This document shows positions 1 through 10,800 of a DNA stretch of 64,000 nt, one piece after another (the first letter of the stretch is position 1; every line of letters begins with the position of its first letter). Made by a program: the position numbers and the translations under genes. Source of the stretch: Siphonodentalium dalli (Eukaryota > Mollusca > Scaphopoda > Gadilida > Siphonodentaliidae); NCBI GenBank assembly GCA_032622095.1, contig CP136065.1:114927195-114991194 (forward strand), given 5' to 3'. The notes beneath the pieces are model-generated. The model had not been told where the DNA came from. It was given only the letters and a program-made list of their open reading frames with translations, and did no database searches.

Positions 1-136
1 AATGTTCCTGATTGTTGTCTCAAGTGCAAGGAAATGGATAAGTTTCAGTGATAAGTATCAAAATTTTCTCCCGACAGGCGCTGGGTATATGCTTCCCAAA
101 TACGGCCACATTCCCCAACCCCTAGCGGAAACCCTG
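1..136 (+). mobile_element. Right-end fragment of TIR family A (CAGGGTTTCCG)
   Basis: This is the right end of a short non-autonomous DNA element whose left part lies off the window. It matches the right end of the fuller copy at 19773-20736, including the shared stretches 'tctcaagtgcaaggaaatgg' and 'ccctagcggaaa', and ends in TAGCGGAAACCCTG at 123-136. Other copies are at 32917-35317 (inverted) and 35515-36484. No coding capacity is seen. Confidence 0.7.
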
Positions 137-639
137 GATGTACATCGGTAGACCTAAGTAGCTGGTTTGTCATTTACTGCACTCATGGAGTTAAGCCTCA
201 TTTAATACTCATCAGGATTAACAATGGATGATCATCAAATAAATCTTAGTGTTATCTTCATTGTGTTGAGTATTGAATCTAACAGAACATGCAAATAATT
301 TATAATTGCTTCTGGTGATATTTTCATAAATAGTATGCGTTAGTTTGAATGCATTTAAGAAAATTAAAAATATATTAAAATATATTTACATAAATAAATA
401 CACATAAAACATAATGTATTCCCAATAAGTTGATGCATAACTTCATGATGAAACCTTTCCAATACATGTAAATGTAAAAAAGTTTACATGTTTATTGGTT
501 GCTTCTTTCTATTGTTTCAGTCGTTTCTTGTTTCCATGTTATGCAGTGATGTCTTTATTCATTCAAATTTGATATGTTAATTTTAATTATTTCATTATTT
601 ATTCCTATGCGATCAAAATGGTTGGAAACTAACAATTGT
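137..639. other. AT-rich stretch, nothing recognised
   Basis: No ORF with recognisable content, no clear repeat ends and no RNA gene are seen. It lies in what should be an intron of the RSL1D1-like gene, or upstream of its retained exons. Confidence 0.5.
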
Positions 640-815
640 AATCAGATGTAATCAAAAAGTAATCGATTACATTTACTAAAGTAATTGTAATCGTAATCGA
701 ATGTAGTAATCGTAATCGATTACATTCGAAAAAATGTAATCAGTAATCGTAATCATGTAAATCAAAAGTAATTGTAATCGTAATCGATTACATTGGCATG
801 TAATCGCCCCAAAAA
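640..815. repeat. Degenerate array of GTAATCGATTAC palindromes
   Basis: The palindromic 12-mer GTAATCGATTAC and its close variants (AGTAATTGTAATCGTAATCG, GTAATCGATTACATT) recur about every 15-25 bases. Clusters like this are typical of subterminal repeats in TIR transposons, but no matching terminal repeats or target-site duplication were found here. Confidence 0.65.
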
Positions 816-817
816 TT

Positions 818-1140
818 GGATTTCGATGTCTGTTCATGTCATAACTTGAACAGTAGTGCTCGGTTATCAATGAAATTTGGTATGGTTGTTCACTACTATG
901 AGGACATTCAATGGAGTGTTCAATCGTTTTGTTTCAGTTTTCCATTCTAGAATTTTTCATGTTTGTTTATCTGGAAATATTGGCTTTTTGGTCCATCTGA
1001 TGTCTATTCAGGCCATAACTTGAACAGTGGTGCTGAGATCTCAATGAAATTTGGTATGGATGTTCACCGCTATGAGGACATTTTATGGCATGTTCAATCG
1101 TTTTGTTTAGGTTTTTCGTTCTATAGTTGTTTACCTGAAA
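818..1140. repeat. Two tandem ~155-bp units
   Basis: Two diverged direct copies are seen, each running from 'gatgtctrttca..cataacttgaacag' through 'caatgaaatttggtatg' and 'ttcaatcgttttgttt'. ORFs across this stretch are by-products of the repeat and are not supported as genes. Confidence 0.7.
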
Positions 1141-1308
1141 ATGATTTTTGGGTCTGTCTGTCTTGAGTATATCAGTCATAGGTTATAGGTATGCCCACAG
1201 GACTACACTAGACAGGATTCCCCAAGCGGGTATGCACTGGACGACAGTCCATTTCTTGTTAATACTTAAGCATATTAAGAGTGATTGTCCTGCTAAATGG
1301 GTACCAAT

Positions 1309-1649
1309 TAGGGTCCTGCGAATATTCGATTCGAGATTCGATTTGATTCGAATTCGATTCGAAATTTCGAATATACACTGACAAAAAAGTAAGCTGTTTA
1401 CGGACAAGTGCACACGTCGATCTTCGCTGTTTCTGTGCCATATAATTCCTGAAAATTATGAATATATGCACCTTATAATTCTTATTGTACATCGCGAATG
1501 TTCGCATCCTATTAAATATAAGTATAGCCAGTAATTAGTCACTATAGGACGACTAAATACATCTGAATTCTAGCTTTGAACATGGTAGCCAAAAGCTCAG
1601 AGATCGCCGATGGACCGACGACACGCGTAAATTATAATAGCGATGAGAT

Positions 1650-1691
<42 letters not shown>

Positions 1692-3247
1692 CGAAAAAAG
1701 CACGTATGGCATTTTTTTCCCTTTCGATCATTTTTTGTACCCACCCACCCCCACCACCAATTTTTTTTTCCGTTTTCGGCTGTTTTTTTCCGACCATTTT
1801 TTGACACCCACCATCCCTTTTAACACTAAAACAGATATTTGCGGGGGAAATTCACTGTAAACAGCTGTATATGAATTTCTGTGCATACTATTTATCATGG
1901 ATGTTAACATGGACATGTAAATAGAAATGAGTCATTTTGAGGTCATTCGGCCAAAAAAACATGGCTGCCAGCGGCCATCTTGGATTTCAAAATTTGCAAC
2001 AAAATACAACACGATAACTGCCTGCAGTCAGTTTACCAGTTAGAATTACATTATTTCTCTCATTCAAAGTGGTTTTGAAGCCCAACTCATTGCCAAAACA
2101 CTAAAAAAAACAAGCAGGATTTTTTTTTTTAGTTGCGGAAAAAATTGCTTGTTGGTAGCTTTGACCACCCACCCACCCCGGCATATGTGCCGGAATTTTT
2201 TTTTCACCCCCCCCCCCCCCCCTGATGAGATGCTTAAAAACATTCTCCAGATTGGTCATTACTCGAGTTACCATGGATATCTCGATCCAGTTTTGTGGTG
2301 TAATTCTACTTTTCCAAATTGTACAACACAAACATCAGTTTATTCAGATCGCCGCACGCGACTTTTCCCGTTTTGTCTAAATCCGTGCACACGAGGGTAC
2401 CAATGGAGTACACCGCTAACCCAAGTATGAATGCAAATGGATATTGGCTAGATAATTTTATGCATGGTATGTTGATATATGTTACGACCAAATGAAGTTA
2501 TTTAATAAGTGTATTTAACAATAAAATAAATGTAACTTTCCCATCCTCTGCATTCGTCGTGGTCGACATTCGTTCTGTAATATCGCCGAGAAAGTAAACA
2601 ACACGTGCTCCCGGCGTCGAAGAGTGCGTGTGGCGGTGTTTTCTTTTGAAGTTGACTTTCAGTTTCGGAGGGTTCCTTGAAACTTTACAATTTGTCGTCC
2701 GTTATTCATGTTTATTATAAACATGATAAAAGCTGCATGTAGTGCAGAAACTTTCACGTGTGATGATGCAACGTGGTATATAAATCACAAGCGTCTGGGA
2801 CAACAAGACATCTATAAGCATCCAGCACTACATAAACAGGCTACCCTGCGACTGTTGTTGCATCTTCAATTTTATAAAAACGGGTGTTTCCGAGTGCCGA
2901 TTTACAATTGTGCATGTACATGCAAACTCTACACATTGCGCGTGATTTTAATTCCGATAATACGTTTAGTGGTTATATATCTAATCGTCATTACGACCGC
3001 ATGGACGTTTTAATCTGTTTTTTTTTTGTCTCAACAATTTTCAATTGAAGTTAATAGTATATGGAACGACGGTTGATCGCCACACAAGTTATGATGGAAT
3101 TTCATGGAAGAACGTTTCTCAAATCCTCTAATCATTGACATTAAATGCCTAATTGAGAATGCAACACACATGTATACGATTCGATTCGATTACGTAGACT
3201 CGATTCGATATTCGATTCGATCAAAATCTCCAATTCGCAGGACCCTA
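1309..3247. mobile_element. hAT-like non-autonomous transposon, 8-bp TSD GTACCAAT
   Basis: The element has perfect 15-bp terminal inverted repeats TAGGGTCCTGCGAAT (1309-1323 and 3233-3247) flanked by the direct 8-bp duplication GTACCAAT at 1301-1308 and 3248-3255. An 8-bp TSD and a 5'-TAGGG terminus are hallmarks of the hAT superfamily. Just inside each end are clusters of ATTCGATTCGA-type repeats, like transposase-binding subterminal repeats. No transposase ORF is seen. A second element (1650-2223) is nested inside. The stretch at 2300-3170 holds nothing I recognise. Confidence 0.88.
1650..2223. mobile_element. Nested poly(G)-ended hAT-like element, TSD GATGAGAT
   Basis: It is inserted into the 1309-3247 element. 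The 8-bp duplication GATGAGAT lies at 1642-1649 and 2224-2231. The left end is C followed by 40 G (1651-1690); the right end is 16 C (2207-2222) then T. Inside the right end, read on the - strand, are an A-rich tract and 'ggggtgggtgggtggtc', the same order as the left end of the large element at 59551, so both belong to one family. A fragment of the 'atggctgcc' dispersed repeat is inside (about 1890-2000). Confidence 0.8.
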
Positions 3248-3422
3248 GTACCAATATGACAAGTTGTTCATGCACATTGAGGTAATGAATACTAATATTG
3301 AGCCAGTTCCTCTACACTCAACTCACTGCACTGAGGGGACACACTCAACTCAATTCTAGTAGTCAACAGGAGTGTCTCATTATTAATTGAGTAAACAGTA
3401 ATAGTTTCTATCTATATTGCAG

Positions 3423-3524
3423 GCAGCCATCAAAGATAAACCTTGAAGCTCAAAATTTGAAGAAGGAATTTGATGATGTTGTATCACGCGGCAGATGCGT
3501 TATAGAATGCAAAGGCTCAACAAG
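3423..3524 (+). CDS. RSL1D1: RSL1D1-like gene, internal exon A
   Basis: This 102-bp exon lies between an acceptor (tctatattgcag, AG at 3421-3422) and a donor GT at 3525. It starts with one base completing a codon from an upstream exon, has 33 codons and ends in phase 2. The reading QPSKINLEAQNLKKEFDDVV... aligns with the part of human RSL1D1 (ribosomal L1 domain-containing protein 1) around its VPVSVNLLSKNLSREI segment. RSL1D1 is a nucleolar protein with a ribosomal L1 fold, known for roles in ribosome assembly and senescence control. The N-terminal half of the domain must be encoded upstream, outside the window. The assignment rests on this exon plus the next two agreeing in order, phase and content. 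Confidence 0.75.
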
Positions 3525-3895
3525 GTACAAACATAAGTACGAAGATAACAAAAAACAGTGATCAAGAATTGAAGTAATTAACAATTTGACCACAAATATT
3601 TTGGGGAAAAAAAGTTCAAAAAGCTTTCCTAAAATAAAATAAGTTCAACTGATCTCACAATCGCAGATGCATGGTAGTATATATCTGTGTCAATTAAAAT
3701 ACATTACTGGAAAATGAAGGCGGAAAAAATTCTACCATCTTTTGATGGAACGCTGTTTGCTTTTGATGATGGCACATGGAGTGTTATCCAATATTATCTG
3801 AATAACAATACAACGAAGCGATTTTGCTATAAATGCAACTTGAAACAACTGTGAATCTTCATTTATTACATGTTGAATTTTCTATTTGTTTGCAG

Positions 3896-4061
3896 TAGTG
3901 CACATGTTGCCAACATGGATATGATGACAAGAATATGAAAGAAAATATTATAGCAGCAACAGAGCAACTGTTAAAATCTGCTCCTGGAGGACAAGGGAAT
4001 ATTCGAAATTTCTACATAAAAACAGACAAATCCATAGCTATTCCAATCTATATTGCTCTTG
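3896..4061 (+). CDS. RSL1D1: RSL1D1-like gene, internal exon B, with 1-base frameshift
   Basis: The acceptor is ttgtttgcag (AG 3894-3895) and the donor GGTAAG (GT at 4062). From exon A the frame reads S-S-A-H-V-A-N-M and then fails within a few codons. In the frame one base over, the exon continues GYDDKNMKENIIAATEQLL... to IRNFYIKTDKSIAIPIYIAL, which matches the end of the RSL1D1 L1 domain (human ENIVAV... and FVKTEKSAALPI). With the flanking phases fixed the exon should be 167 bp, but it is 166 bp. A single missing base near 3922 explains this. It may be a sequencing error, an allele, or decay of the locus. There is no in-frame way to splice around it. Confidence 0.72.
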
Positions 4062-4549
4062 GTAAGCTGTTTTAGTTAATGAATATTAATTTAAACATGT
4101 CCGTAAAGCTACGGTAGCCCCAGTGATGCAAAGAGGTCATGTTACTATATTTTTTAGATTTCCCAGTGTTGGATCAGGAACCAGTCTATTCAACAAATGA
4201 ATTATATGGGAACCAAGTATGGGTTACCTAAGCACAAACCAGGGGAATGACAATTAGTTTTCACACACTCTTGAAATGTGCAGTCCAGAGGTCTGTTTGC
4301 TCCTGACAGCTCCTCCTCCTGGCATCATCTTTAAATTATTATCATGGCATCAATGATCAATTTGTGATGCCTTCAGTACAGGGATTGCAGATGACAATAT
4401 AAAGCCTGATTATACATTGTCAGATTTGAACCCTGAATGTGTCGGTTGAGGTCGTCCCACAAATCAGTTGAGCTATCCCAACATTCCAAATCCCAAATGT
4501 TCCTACAGATAGACAGACGGACAAAGATTTCCACTAGATAGCCTCACTC

Positions 4550-5295
4550 CTCCAAAAGAGGTCAGGGATATAATAAGAGCACAAATTGTATTTATTTTAA
4601 AAATGGGTTCCATCCCATCTGTTTGTCTGAACTTTGGAGCTCTATATTTCAGTCATCGGTGGCCGGATTTCAATGATCTTTGATATGCTGATGAAACAAC
4701 GTGGGTGAAAGGCTATTTGCATACAATGGGTTTCATACAGACAGTTTTCTTTAGTTATGGGACATAACTAAAAATAGATTTTACTCTTTGTACAACTAAA
4801 TCCTACAGGCCACATCCCTCATCCGATCATCAACAAACTTCTTATGGATTTCGGGGTTGCCAGATGGGAGCTATCAAATCTTCACTTTGTTATAAAACAT
4901 ATCTGCCAGTGGCCATCTTGGATTTCACATTTTAATCCATTGGCACATCCTGCCGCCCACAATGATTGGAGAAATGTATTGAATTTTTACAGGCATGTTT
5001 TGGATCACTGCTAGATGGGAGCTATTTAATTAATAAAATAAATAAAACAATTTCAGATGATTAACAGCCATCTTGGATTTTAGTCTTTGCATGACTATAT
5101 CCTTCGGGACCCTCCTTGGGTTGCGGCTGACACATTTAAAGCCATCCAATTTCAAACAAGTTTTGAAATCGGTTGCATTTAACTGCATCAGTGATATATG
5201 TATGGTTTGAAACATTGTGTCAATAACCTGATAGCAGCATGCATTGGCTATCATTGTGCCAATAACCAGATAGCAGCATGCATTGGCTGCATGCG
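4550..5295. repeat. Fragments of the dispersed 'atggctgcc' repeat in the RSL1D1-like intron
   Basis: These are degenerate units with 'gccatcttggattt', 'catgactaaatcc', 'gatgatcatcaaactt' and 'gatgggagctat', in mostly inverted orientation to the copies at 19140-19770. A short direct duplication (ataacctgatagcagcatgc, twice at 5223-5282) is included. The family recurs at 1890-2000, 11690-14000, 16040-16150, 20755-21020, 30650-30740 and 63010-63400. Confidence 0.7.
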
Positions 5296-5560
5296 TCAGC
5301 CACAGGTCTGTGAATGCAGCTTTAGAGTGTACAATACACCTATCCCTGTATCTGTCATCTTAGATAGGATGTGAATAATCTTTTGTATATTAATAATGGG
5401 GTGGAGGGTATCTACATGCTACAGATTTTTTTCAGTAATCTGGCCACATTAAGATATCTTTCAAATTAAGCCACATCAGAAAAGTAATGAAGCTCAGTGG
5501 AGAGCCAATTTTGCACTTGTTTTTCATTAACTTCTAATAATATGTGACTGTACTTTGTAG

Positions 5561-6339
5561 GGCCCTCAAATGAGGTTGAACTGCCAGAAGAAAAGCAAGA
5601 AGAGCAAGATGAAGCAGAGGAACTGAGTACATTCATGCATGCTAAAGTCAGAGTGTCTAGGCACGGTGATGTGTTTGTAGATGTTGACGAGAATGCATCT
5701 GATGGCGAATATGAGTTTGACGATGATATGTCATCTGATGATGATGGATTCGTGCAGAGATTTACAGGGAAGAAAACAAAGGATGGAGTGAAAGGTGCTG
5801 CTGCTAAGAGAGGGAAGAAAACTAGCCGAACTACACCCAAAAAGAGGAAAAGCACAGTTGACATTGAAAATACTAGTGCTAAAAAGAAGAAAACTGACAA
5901 CAAAGATGTGTCTGCGCTTAAAAAAATAAAGGGTGAAGGCCATATATCAGTTGAAGTGAAAACAAAGAAAGGTGAAACTCAGAAGAAAGGTGTTTCCGCA
6001 AAGCTACAAAATAGAGAACAAGATACCAGTCACAAGAAAGACAATGTGAAAAATAATAAAAAGACAAAGAAGTCATTTGAAGGCAAAAATGTATCAGCTG
6101 AAAATTCCAATGAATTAATCAGTGGTATGTCTGAAAACAACAGTGATGACAGTGTCACAATTAAGAGGATGAAAAGGAAGTTAAAAGGAACCAAAATTAC
6201 ACAAAAGACTGTGAAGAGAAATAAATATGAAAAGGCTTCAAAAACAAAGGCCAATCTGATTAAAAAGAAAGTCAAGTGGAGAAGATGTGACCAAAAATTT
6301 CCATGTTTGGTGACCGACACTGGTCCTGCGGCTGGTTGA
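5561..6339 (+). CDS. RSL1D1: RSL1D1-like gene, last exon: acidic then lysine-rich tail
   Basis: The acceptor is tactttgtag (AG 5559-5560). Two bases complete the glycine codon split from exon B, and the frame then runs 258 codons to TGA at 6337-6339. The start is glutamate-rich (EVELPEEKQEEQDEAEEL), followed by an acidic patch (DGEYEFDDD, SSDDD) and a long lysine/serine/threonine-rich tail with several basic clusters (KKRK, AKKKK, KKKVKWRR) that look like nuclear or nucleolar localisation signals. Human RSL1D1 also ends in a long basic low-complexity tail, so composition and position fit the family, although sequence identity is not expected there. An in-frame ATG at 5635 lies inside the exon and is not the true start. 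Confidence 0.75.
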
Positions 6340-6399
6340 TTTGACAAGGAAGTAGGGTTGTGTGGAATATATGCTTCTTACTACTTGTCAATTTGCCAT

Positions 6400-6405
6400 A
6401 TTAAA
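6400..6405 (+). promoter_or_regulatory. Possible poly(A) signal ATTAAA for the RSL1D1-like gene
   Basis: The common variant ATTAAA lies 61 bases past the stop codon. No other signal is closer. The call is weak because the motif is common in AT-rich DNA. Confidence 0.25.
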
Positions 6406-6929
6406 ACTTTTAATGATATACATGTTGTTTTGTTTAGGCCTAGCAATATTAGTGATTTGCGGTAGCCAACCTGCCCCTAATTCAGACCACCACCCCCAAC
6501 TAATTTTATTGACCATTCTAAAAAAAAAAAATAGATAGAACGGCACAAGTGTGTGAACTGGTTAACGTTATTGCACGATTTTGGTGCGATATAATGATAA
6601 AGCGAGAACCTATTATGATACGATGATATTTCGTTCCTTGTGGAATTATTAATAAATTATTATTGTTGTCATTGCAAAATCCAAAATGGTGTCCGGAAGT
6701 GGTCAAATTGTGCAAATTTCGCTACATTTTACCATAATTTCCATTTTTTTAGAAAAAAAATATACCATGCTAAATCGATATCTGAAAATAATGAGCTATA
6801 TCACGAGGATTTGGCCCTTCAGTGTCCATCAAATTAAAATAGATTTAAAACACAATTTCGAAGAAAAATCAATTATTATTGTGATGCCCAGAAGGGAATT
6901 GAACTCACCAGTGTACTGAATACCAATAA

Positions 6930-7012
6930 GATATTTACGCCCTCGTTTCTGCTAAAATGGGCATTAATGATTCATATATGCCAATTTTAGCAGAAAAGAG
7001 GGCGTCAATATC
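6930..7012. repeat. Imperfect 83-bp inverted repeat (hairpin)
   Basis: GATATTTACGCCCTCGTTTC and 'tgctaaaatgggca' on the left pair with 'tgccaattttagcagaaa' and 'gagggcgtcaatatc' on the right, with a short AT loop. It resembles a small MITE. The flanking stretches 6660-6740 and 7020-7090 are weak direct repeats of each other. Otherwise nothing is seen at 6440-7100. Confidence 0.6.
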
Positions 7013-7184
7013 GAAAATAGCGACAAAATGGATACCGGCAGCAGTAAAATTGGGCAAATTTGGCTAAAGTTCACCAGACTGTTTCCATGGCATTGAAAAT
7101 AGAAAAAAAATTATGTTTTCATTGATTTAAATTGTAACTAAATCTTCTCATATAATTTATAGCCAATAGTCCTATATGCCATGA

Positions 7185-9615
7185 GATGAGTGTCAAAAGC
7201 TACCAAACTTTTTTCCAAACATATCCAATGAGTGTCCAAAACCACTTAACGAGTGTCCCAAGTCATCTAAGGAGCTTAAGTCCACGCATCGGGGATCTCA
7301 AACCACCATCTTAATTAATATAGTATACCAAACCAACGTGCAGTCCGTAGAACGGGCATCCCCAATTGCCAACCAGTGTCCCGAACCACCCAATACGCAT
7401 CCTAATCGACCCAACTAGTGTCGCAAACCATCCAAATGGTGTCCAAACACGCCCTAATGAGTAATCCAAACCATCCAAGGATTGACAACATATATCATCC
7501 AGAGAATGTCCCAAAAAATGCATGTGGTGTCCCAAACCTCACAAAGAGCATCTCAAACCACCAATTGAGAACCCCACACCATCCCATGTGTGTCTAATAA
7601 AACCAATCAATGAGTGTGCATACCCATTCAGTGGCCGTCCCATGCAACATGACGATTGCCTCAAACCACCAGGACCAAGAGTGTCTAAAACATCCACCTG
7701 GTGTCTAATACCACCCCATGCAGAATGTCCCACACCATCGAATGATTGTGCAACTATTATACAAAATCATCCATCGAATATCTCAAACAACCCAGCGAGT
7801 GTCTCTTGGTTTGTAAACACATTGGATGGTTTGGAACACTCACTTGATGGTCTTAACCCTTTAATGACTGTAGCTTCTTGAAATTTTGCGAAAATCCTGT
7901 GCCATAGGGCGCATCGCATCTATAAGAAAATGCATTGGCCTAACAATACTTACCTTGGCCATGTGAGCTACGGAATTCTCATAACATATGCAAGACTCCC
8001 TATGGGAGACTCGCATATATATGGGGGAATGTATGGCACAGGATCATTAATGCTGTATCAGCACATCACCCATCATGAAAGGGTTAAATACTCGGTGGAG
8101 GGTTTTGTACACTTATTTGGATGTATTGAGATGCAAGTTAGTAGATGGTTTGTGACACCATTTGGATGGATTGGGAACTCAATGGCTGGTTTGTGACACT
8201 TGTTTTATGGTTTGGGTCACTCGCTGGTTGGTTTGTGACACCCATTGCATGGTATGAGACACCAGTTGGGTTGTTTGGACACTCGACGTGGATATGGGAC
8301 ACATGTATGGTTGAATGGGACACTAATTTGTCGATTTGTTCAATGATTGGGCCATTGAATGGATTCAGACGACTTTTGGTGGTTTGAGACACCTGTTATA
8401 TGACATACTTAGACTCTCTCCGGATGACGTGGGACTCTGGTTGTGAGGTATTGGGTGCATATTAGACACTCTTTTCCTTCGAACACTCGCTGGATGGTTT
8501 GGGACACTCATTGTGTGGTTTGGGGCAATCATTTGATGGATTGACCCACTCGTATGATTTGGAGCACTCGTTCGATGGTTAGGGACGCTCATTTTGGTAG
8601 TTATCTTTTGGAACAGCGACAACCTCCTACAATTAGATGTTCTTCCCTTGATTGCTGTCATTTTGGAATTTTGTGAATTGTAAAGTTTTATGATCAGAAC
8701 CTATGGAATAAACTTATGAGGGAAATAGGGAGAATCTTGGATGATATTCCTTCAAAATTGAAATTGTTATCGGGGAACTTCAAAAGGTAAAATCACCATT
8801 GAGAGAATCATATACCACGCTTGATACGGATGGCAAAAGGAGTCAGTAGGTGACCTGGTGTGACATTTACCTACTGTATAACATTCAATGGACCCTATGT
8901 GGTTTGGGTCCCAACCTATGTGGTTAGGAACACCAGTTGCATTGTTTGGGGCACTACCATGCACTGTGGTTTGGAACAATCGTTGCAGGGTTGCGACACT
9001 GATCGGGTGAATTGAGACACTCCTTGGATGGCTTGTGATACTCATTGTGTGGGTTAGGACACCAAATGCATGGTTTGGAGGACTATCAGTGCAGGTCGGG
9101 AATAAGGTGCATATGGTATGGGGCACTACTTAATTGTTTGTGCCACCCATTGGAAAGTTTGAAACACCAATTGGGTGGTTTTGAACACTAGATGTGCACA
9201 TGGGACACACGCATGGTGGAATGAGACACTCATTTGAATTGTTTGGGGCACTACCATGCGCTGTGGTTTGGAACAATCGTTGCAGGGTTACGACAATAAT
9301 CGGGGTAATTTAGATGTCTTGTGACACTCATTGTGTGGGCTTGGACACCAGAAACATGGCTCGGGGGACCCTATATTTGGGTTGGGAACCAGTTGCATAT
9401 GGTTTGGGGCACTACTTGGTGGTTTGGGAAACTCGTTGGGTGGATTATTTATCATGCTTTACTGGGGACAATATTGGAATTTGGGGCACCAGACGTATGG
9501 ATTGGGATACTCATAGATTGGTTTTGGATACCAGGTAGGTGACTCAGTATATTGTTTGGTACACTGTACTACACTCGTTAGGTGGTTTGGGACACTCATT
9601 TGATGTATTTGTAAA
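7185..9615. repeat. Inverted minisatellite: GTGTCCCAAACCAnCC units, orientation switch near 7800
   Basis: A 2.4-kb block is built of degenerate 20-24-bp units. From about 7185 to 7800 they read on the + strand as 'gagtgtcccaaaccacc'; from about 7800 to 9615 they read as the complement, 'ggtttgggacactcattgga'. A larger repeat of about 300 bp is also visible: 'gtttggggcactaccatgc' with 'tggtttggaacaatcg' occurs near 8947 and again near 9240. A MITE (7857-8083) interrupts it near the switch point. Several 60-120-codon ORFs inside are by-products of the repeat. Confidence 0.8.
7857..8083. mobile_element. TTAA-flanked MITE (piggyBac/Kolobok type), copy 1
   Basis: The ends are CCCTTTAATGA (7857-7867) and TCATGAAAGGG (8073-8083), flanked by TTAA at 7853-7856 and 8084-8087. 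TTAA target duplication is typical of piggyBac and Kolobok elements. A second diverged copy at 21678-21926 shares 'ctgtgcca', 'cattggcctaacaatatt', 'aatgctgta.cagcac' and both ends. The middle contains inverted 'gcgagtct/agactcgc' segments. No ORF is present. Confidence 0.75.
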
Positions 9616-10317
9616 CTTGTTTGAAGGCATATATACCACTACTTATTGGCTTTATATTTATTTGATATTTGAAGATTTAGTTTAAAAAGTTAAAGTTAGA
9701 AATTAAAAAAACACTTCAATCGTTGACTTCGGATTGCCATTTTCATCGTCATTTTTTATAACTCGGGTTATGACTTACTAATACTATTATCGGATTAGGA
9801 TTGGACATCATGTATGGTGGCGCAACTGGCACCTATGGTGAAAGGTACCGTAAAATGCTCTTTTTGTTACTTCCGGTTGCCATTTTGTCCTCCATTTTGG
9901 ATTTTTTAGTCAAATTATGCATGAAATGACAGGCATATGCCATGGAATCAAGAACAATGGGTTTTTGTTGTAAATGTATGTAGCGAGTGGGGTATACTCC
10001 CGGAAATGGTCGCCATATTGCCCGGAACATACACTTTTAACGTCGAAATAGTTTGAGCAGACATCCTTACGAAAAATGAATGAAGTTTAATCCTGGTGGG
10101 GGAGGGGGGTGTGCACGTTTGACCGACCTGGTTCCCGGACTAAAATTTTAATTTTCTTACATATTTTTCTGCATTTTTTTAACCCAAAAATAACGAATTT
10201 TCTTCCCTGAAACGCGCGGAAATTTGGGCTGTTGGGTCATAATCAGCAGTTAGGGAACGTTTGTGGTCAGTAGATTTGTATATTTATATAAATTTATTCC
10301 GGGTTCACCTTAAAATT
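9616..10317. other. No gene recognised
   Basis: AT-rich DNA with short G-rich tracts (ggtgggggaggggggtg at about 10096). No convincing ORF, RNA gene or repeat termini were seen. Confidence 0.5.
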
Positions 10318-10800
10318 GTGCTTTGTATTCGACAGTATGTGAAAATAAAAGTAAATTTTCGGGTTTTTTGGGGTACATTCAAAAACCCCTTCTGAAATGA
10401 AAACGCCAGGGAATTTCGTTTCAGAAATTGTGTATCATCAGTGATGATTAGAGCACTATTAATACAAAAATCAGCTTTGTACTCGAAAGTGCAAATAGAA
10501 GTAATTTTTTGGGGGTACTATCAAAACCCCCCTTCTGAAATGAAAACATCAGAAAATTTCGTTTCAGAAATTGTGTATTATTGGTCAGTGATTGCTGGAT
10601 CACTATTAGTATACAAATCAGCTTTGTACTCAAAAGTGCAAATAGAAGTGATTTTTGGGGGTACTATAAAAACCCCCCTTCTGAAATGAAAACATCAGAA
10701 AATTTCGTTTCATAAATTGTGTATGATTGCTGGAGAACTACTAATATAAAAATCAGCTTTGTACTCAAAAGTGTAAATAGAAGTAACTTTTGGGGTTGGC
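10318..10800. repeat. Tandem repeat, about 3.5 units of ~145 bp
   Basis: Successive units start near 10321, 10477, 10624 and 10757 with 'tttgtactcraaagtgcaaa' and carry 'cccccttctgaaatgaaaac' and 'aatttcgtttcagaaattg'. Each unit includes the inverted pair gggggtac/aaccccc. Confidence 0.8.

Noticed and set aside
1553-1916. ORFs encoding poly-glycine or poly-proline proteins across the G tract
   Set aside because: They exist only because a homopolymer is open in several frames. The DNA is the terminus of a transposon.
4550-5295. The dispersed 'atggctgcc' repeat as a tRNA-derived SINE
   Set aside because: No A and B box pair or tRNA-like head was found, and units lack a common 3' tail.
7311-9542. 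Many 60-120-codon ORFs on both strands
   Set aside because: They follow the period of the minisatellite, overlap on both strands and have no recognisable protein content.
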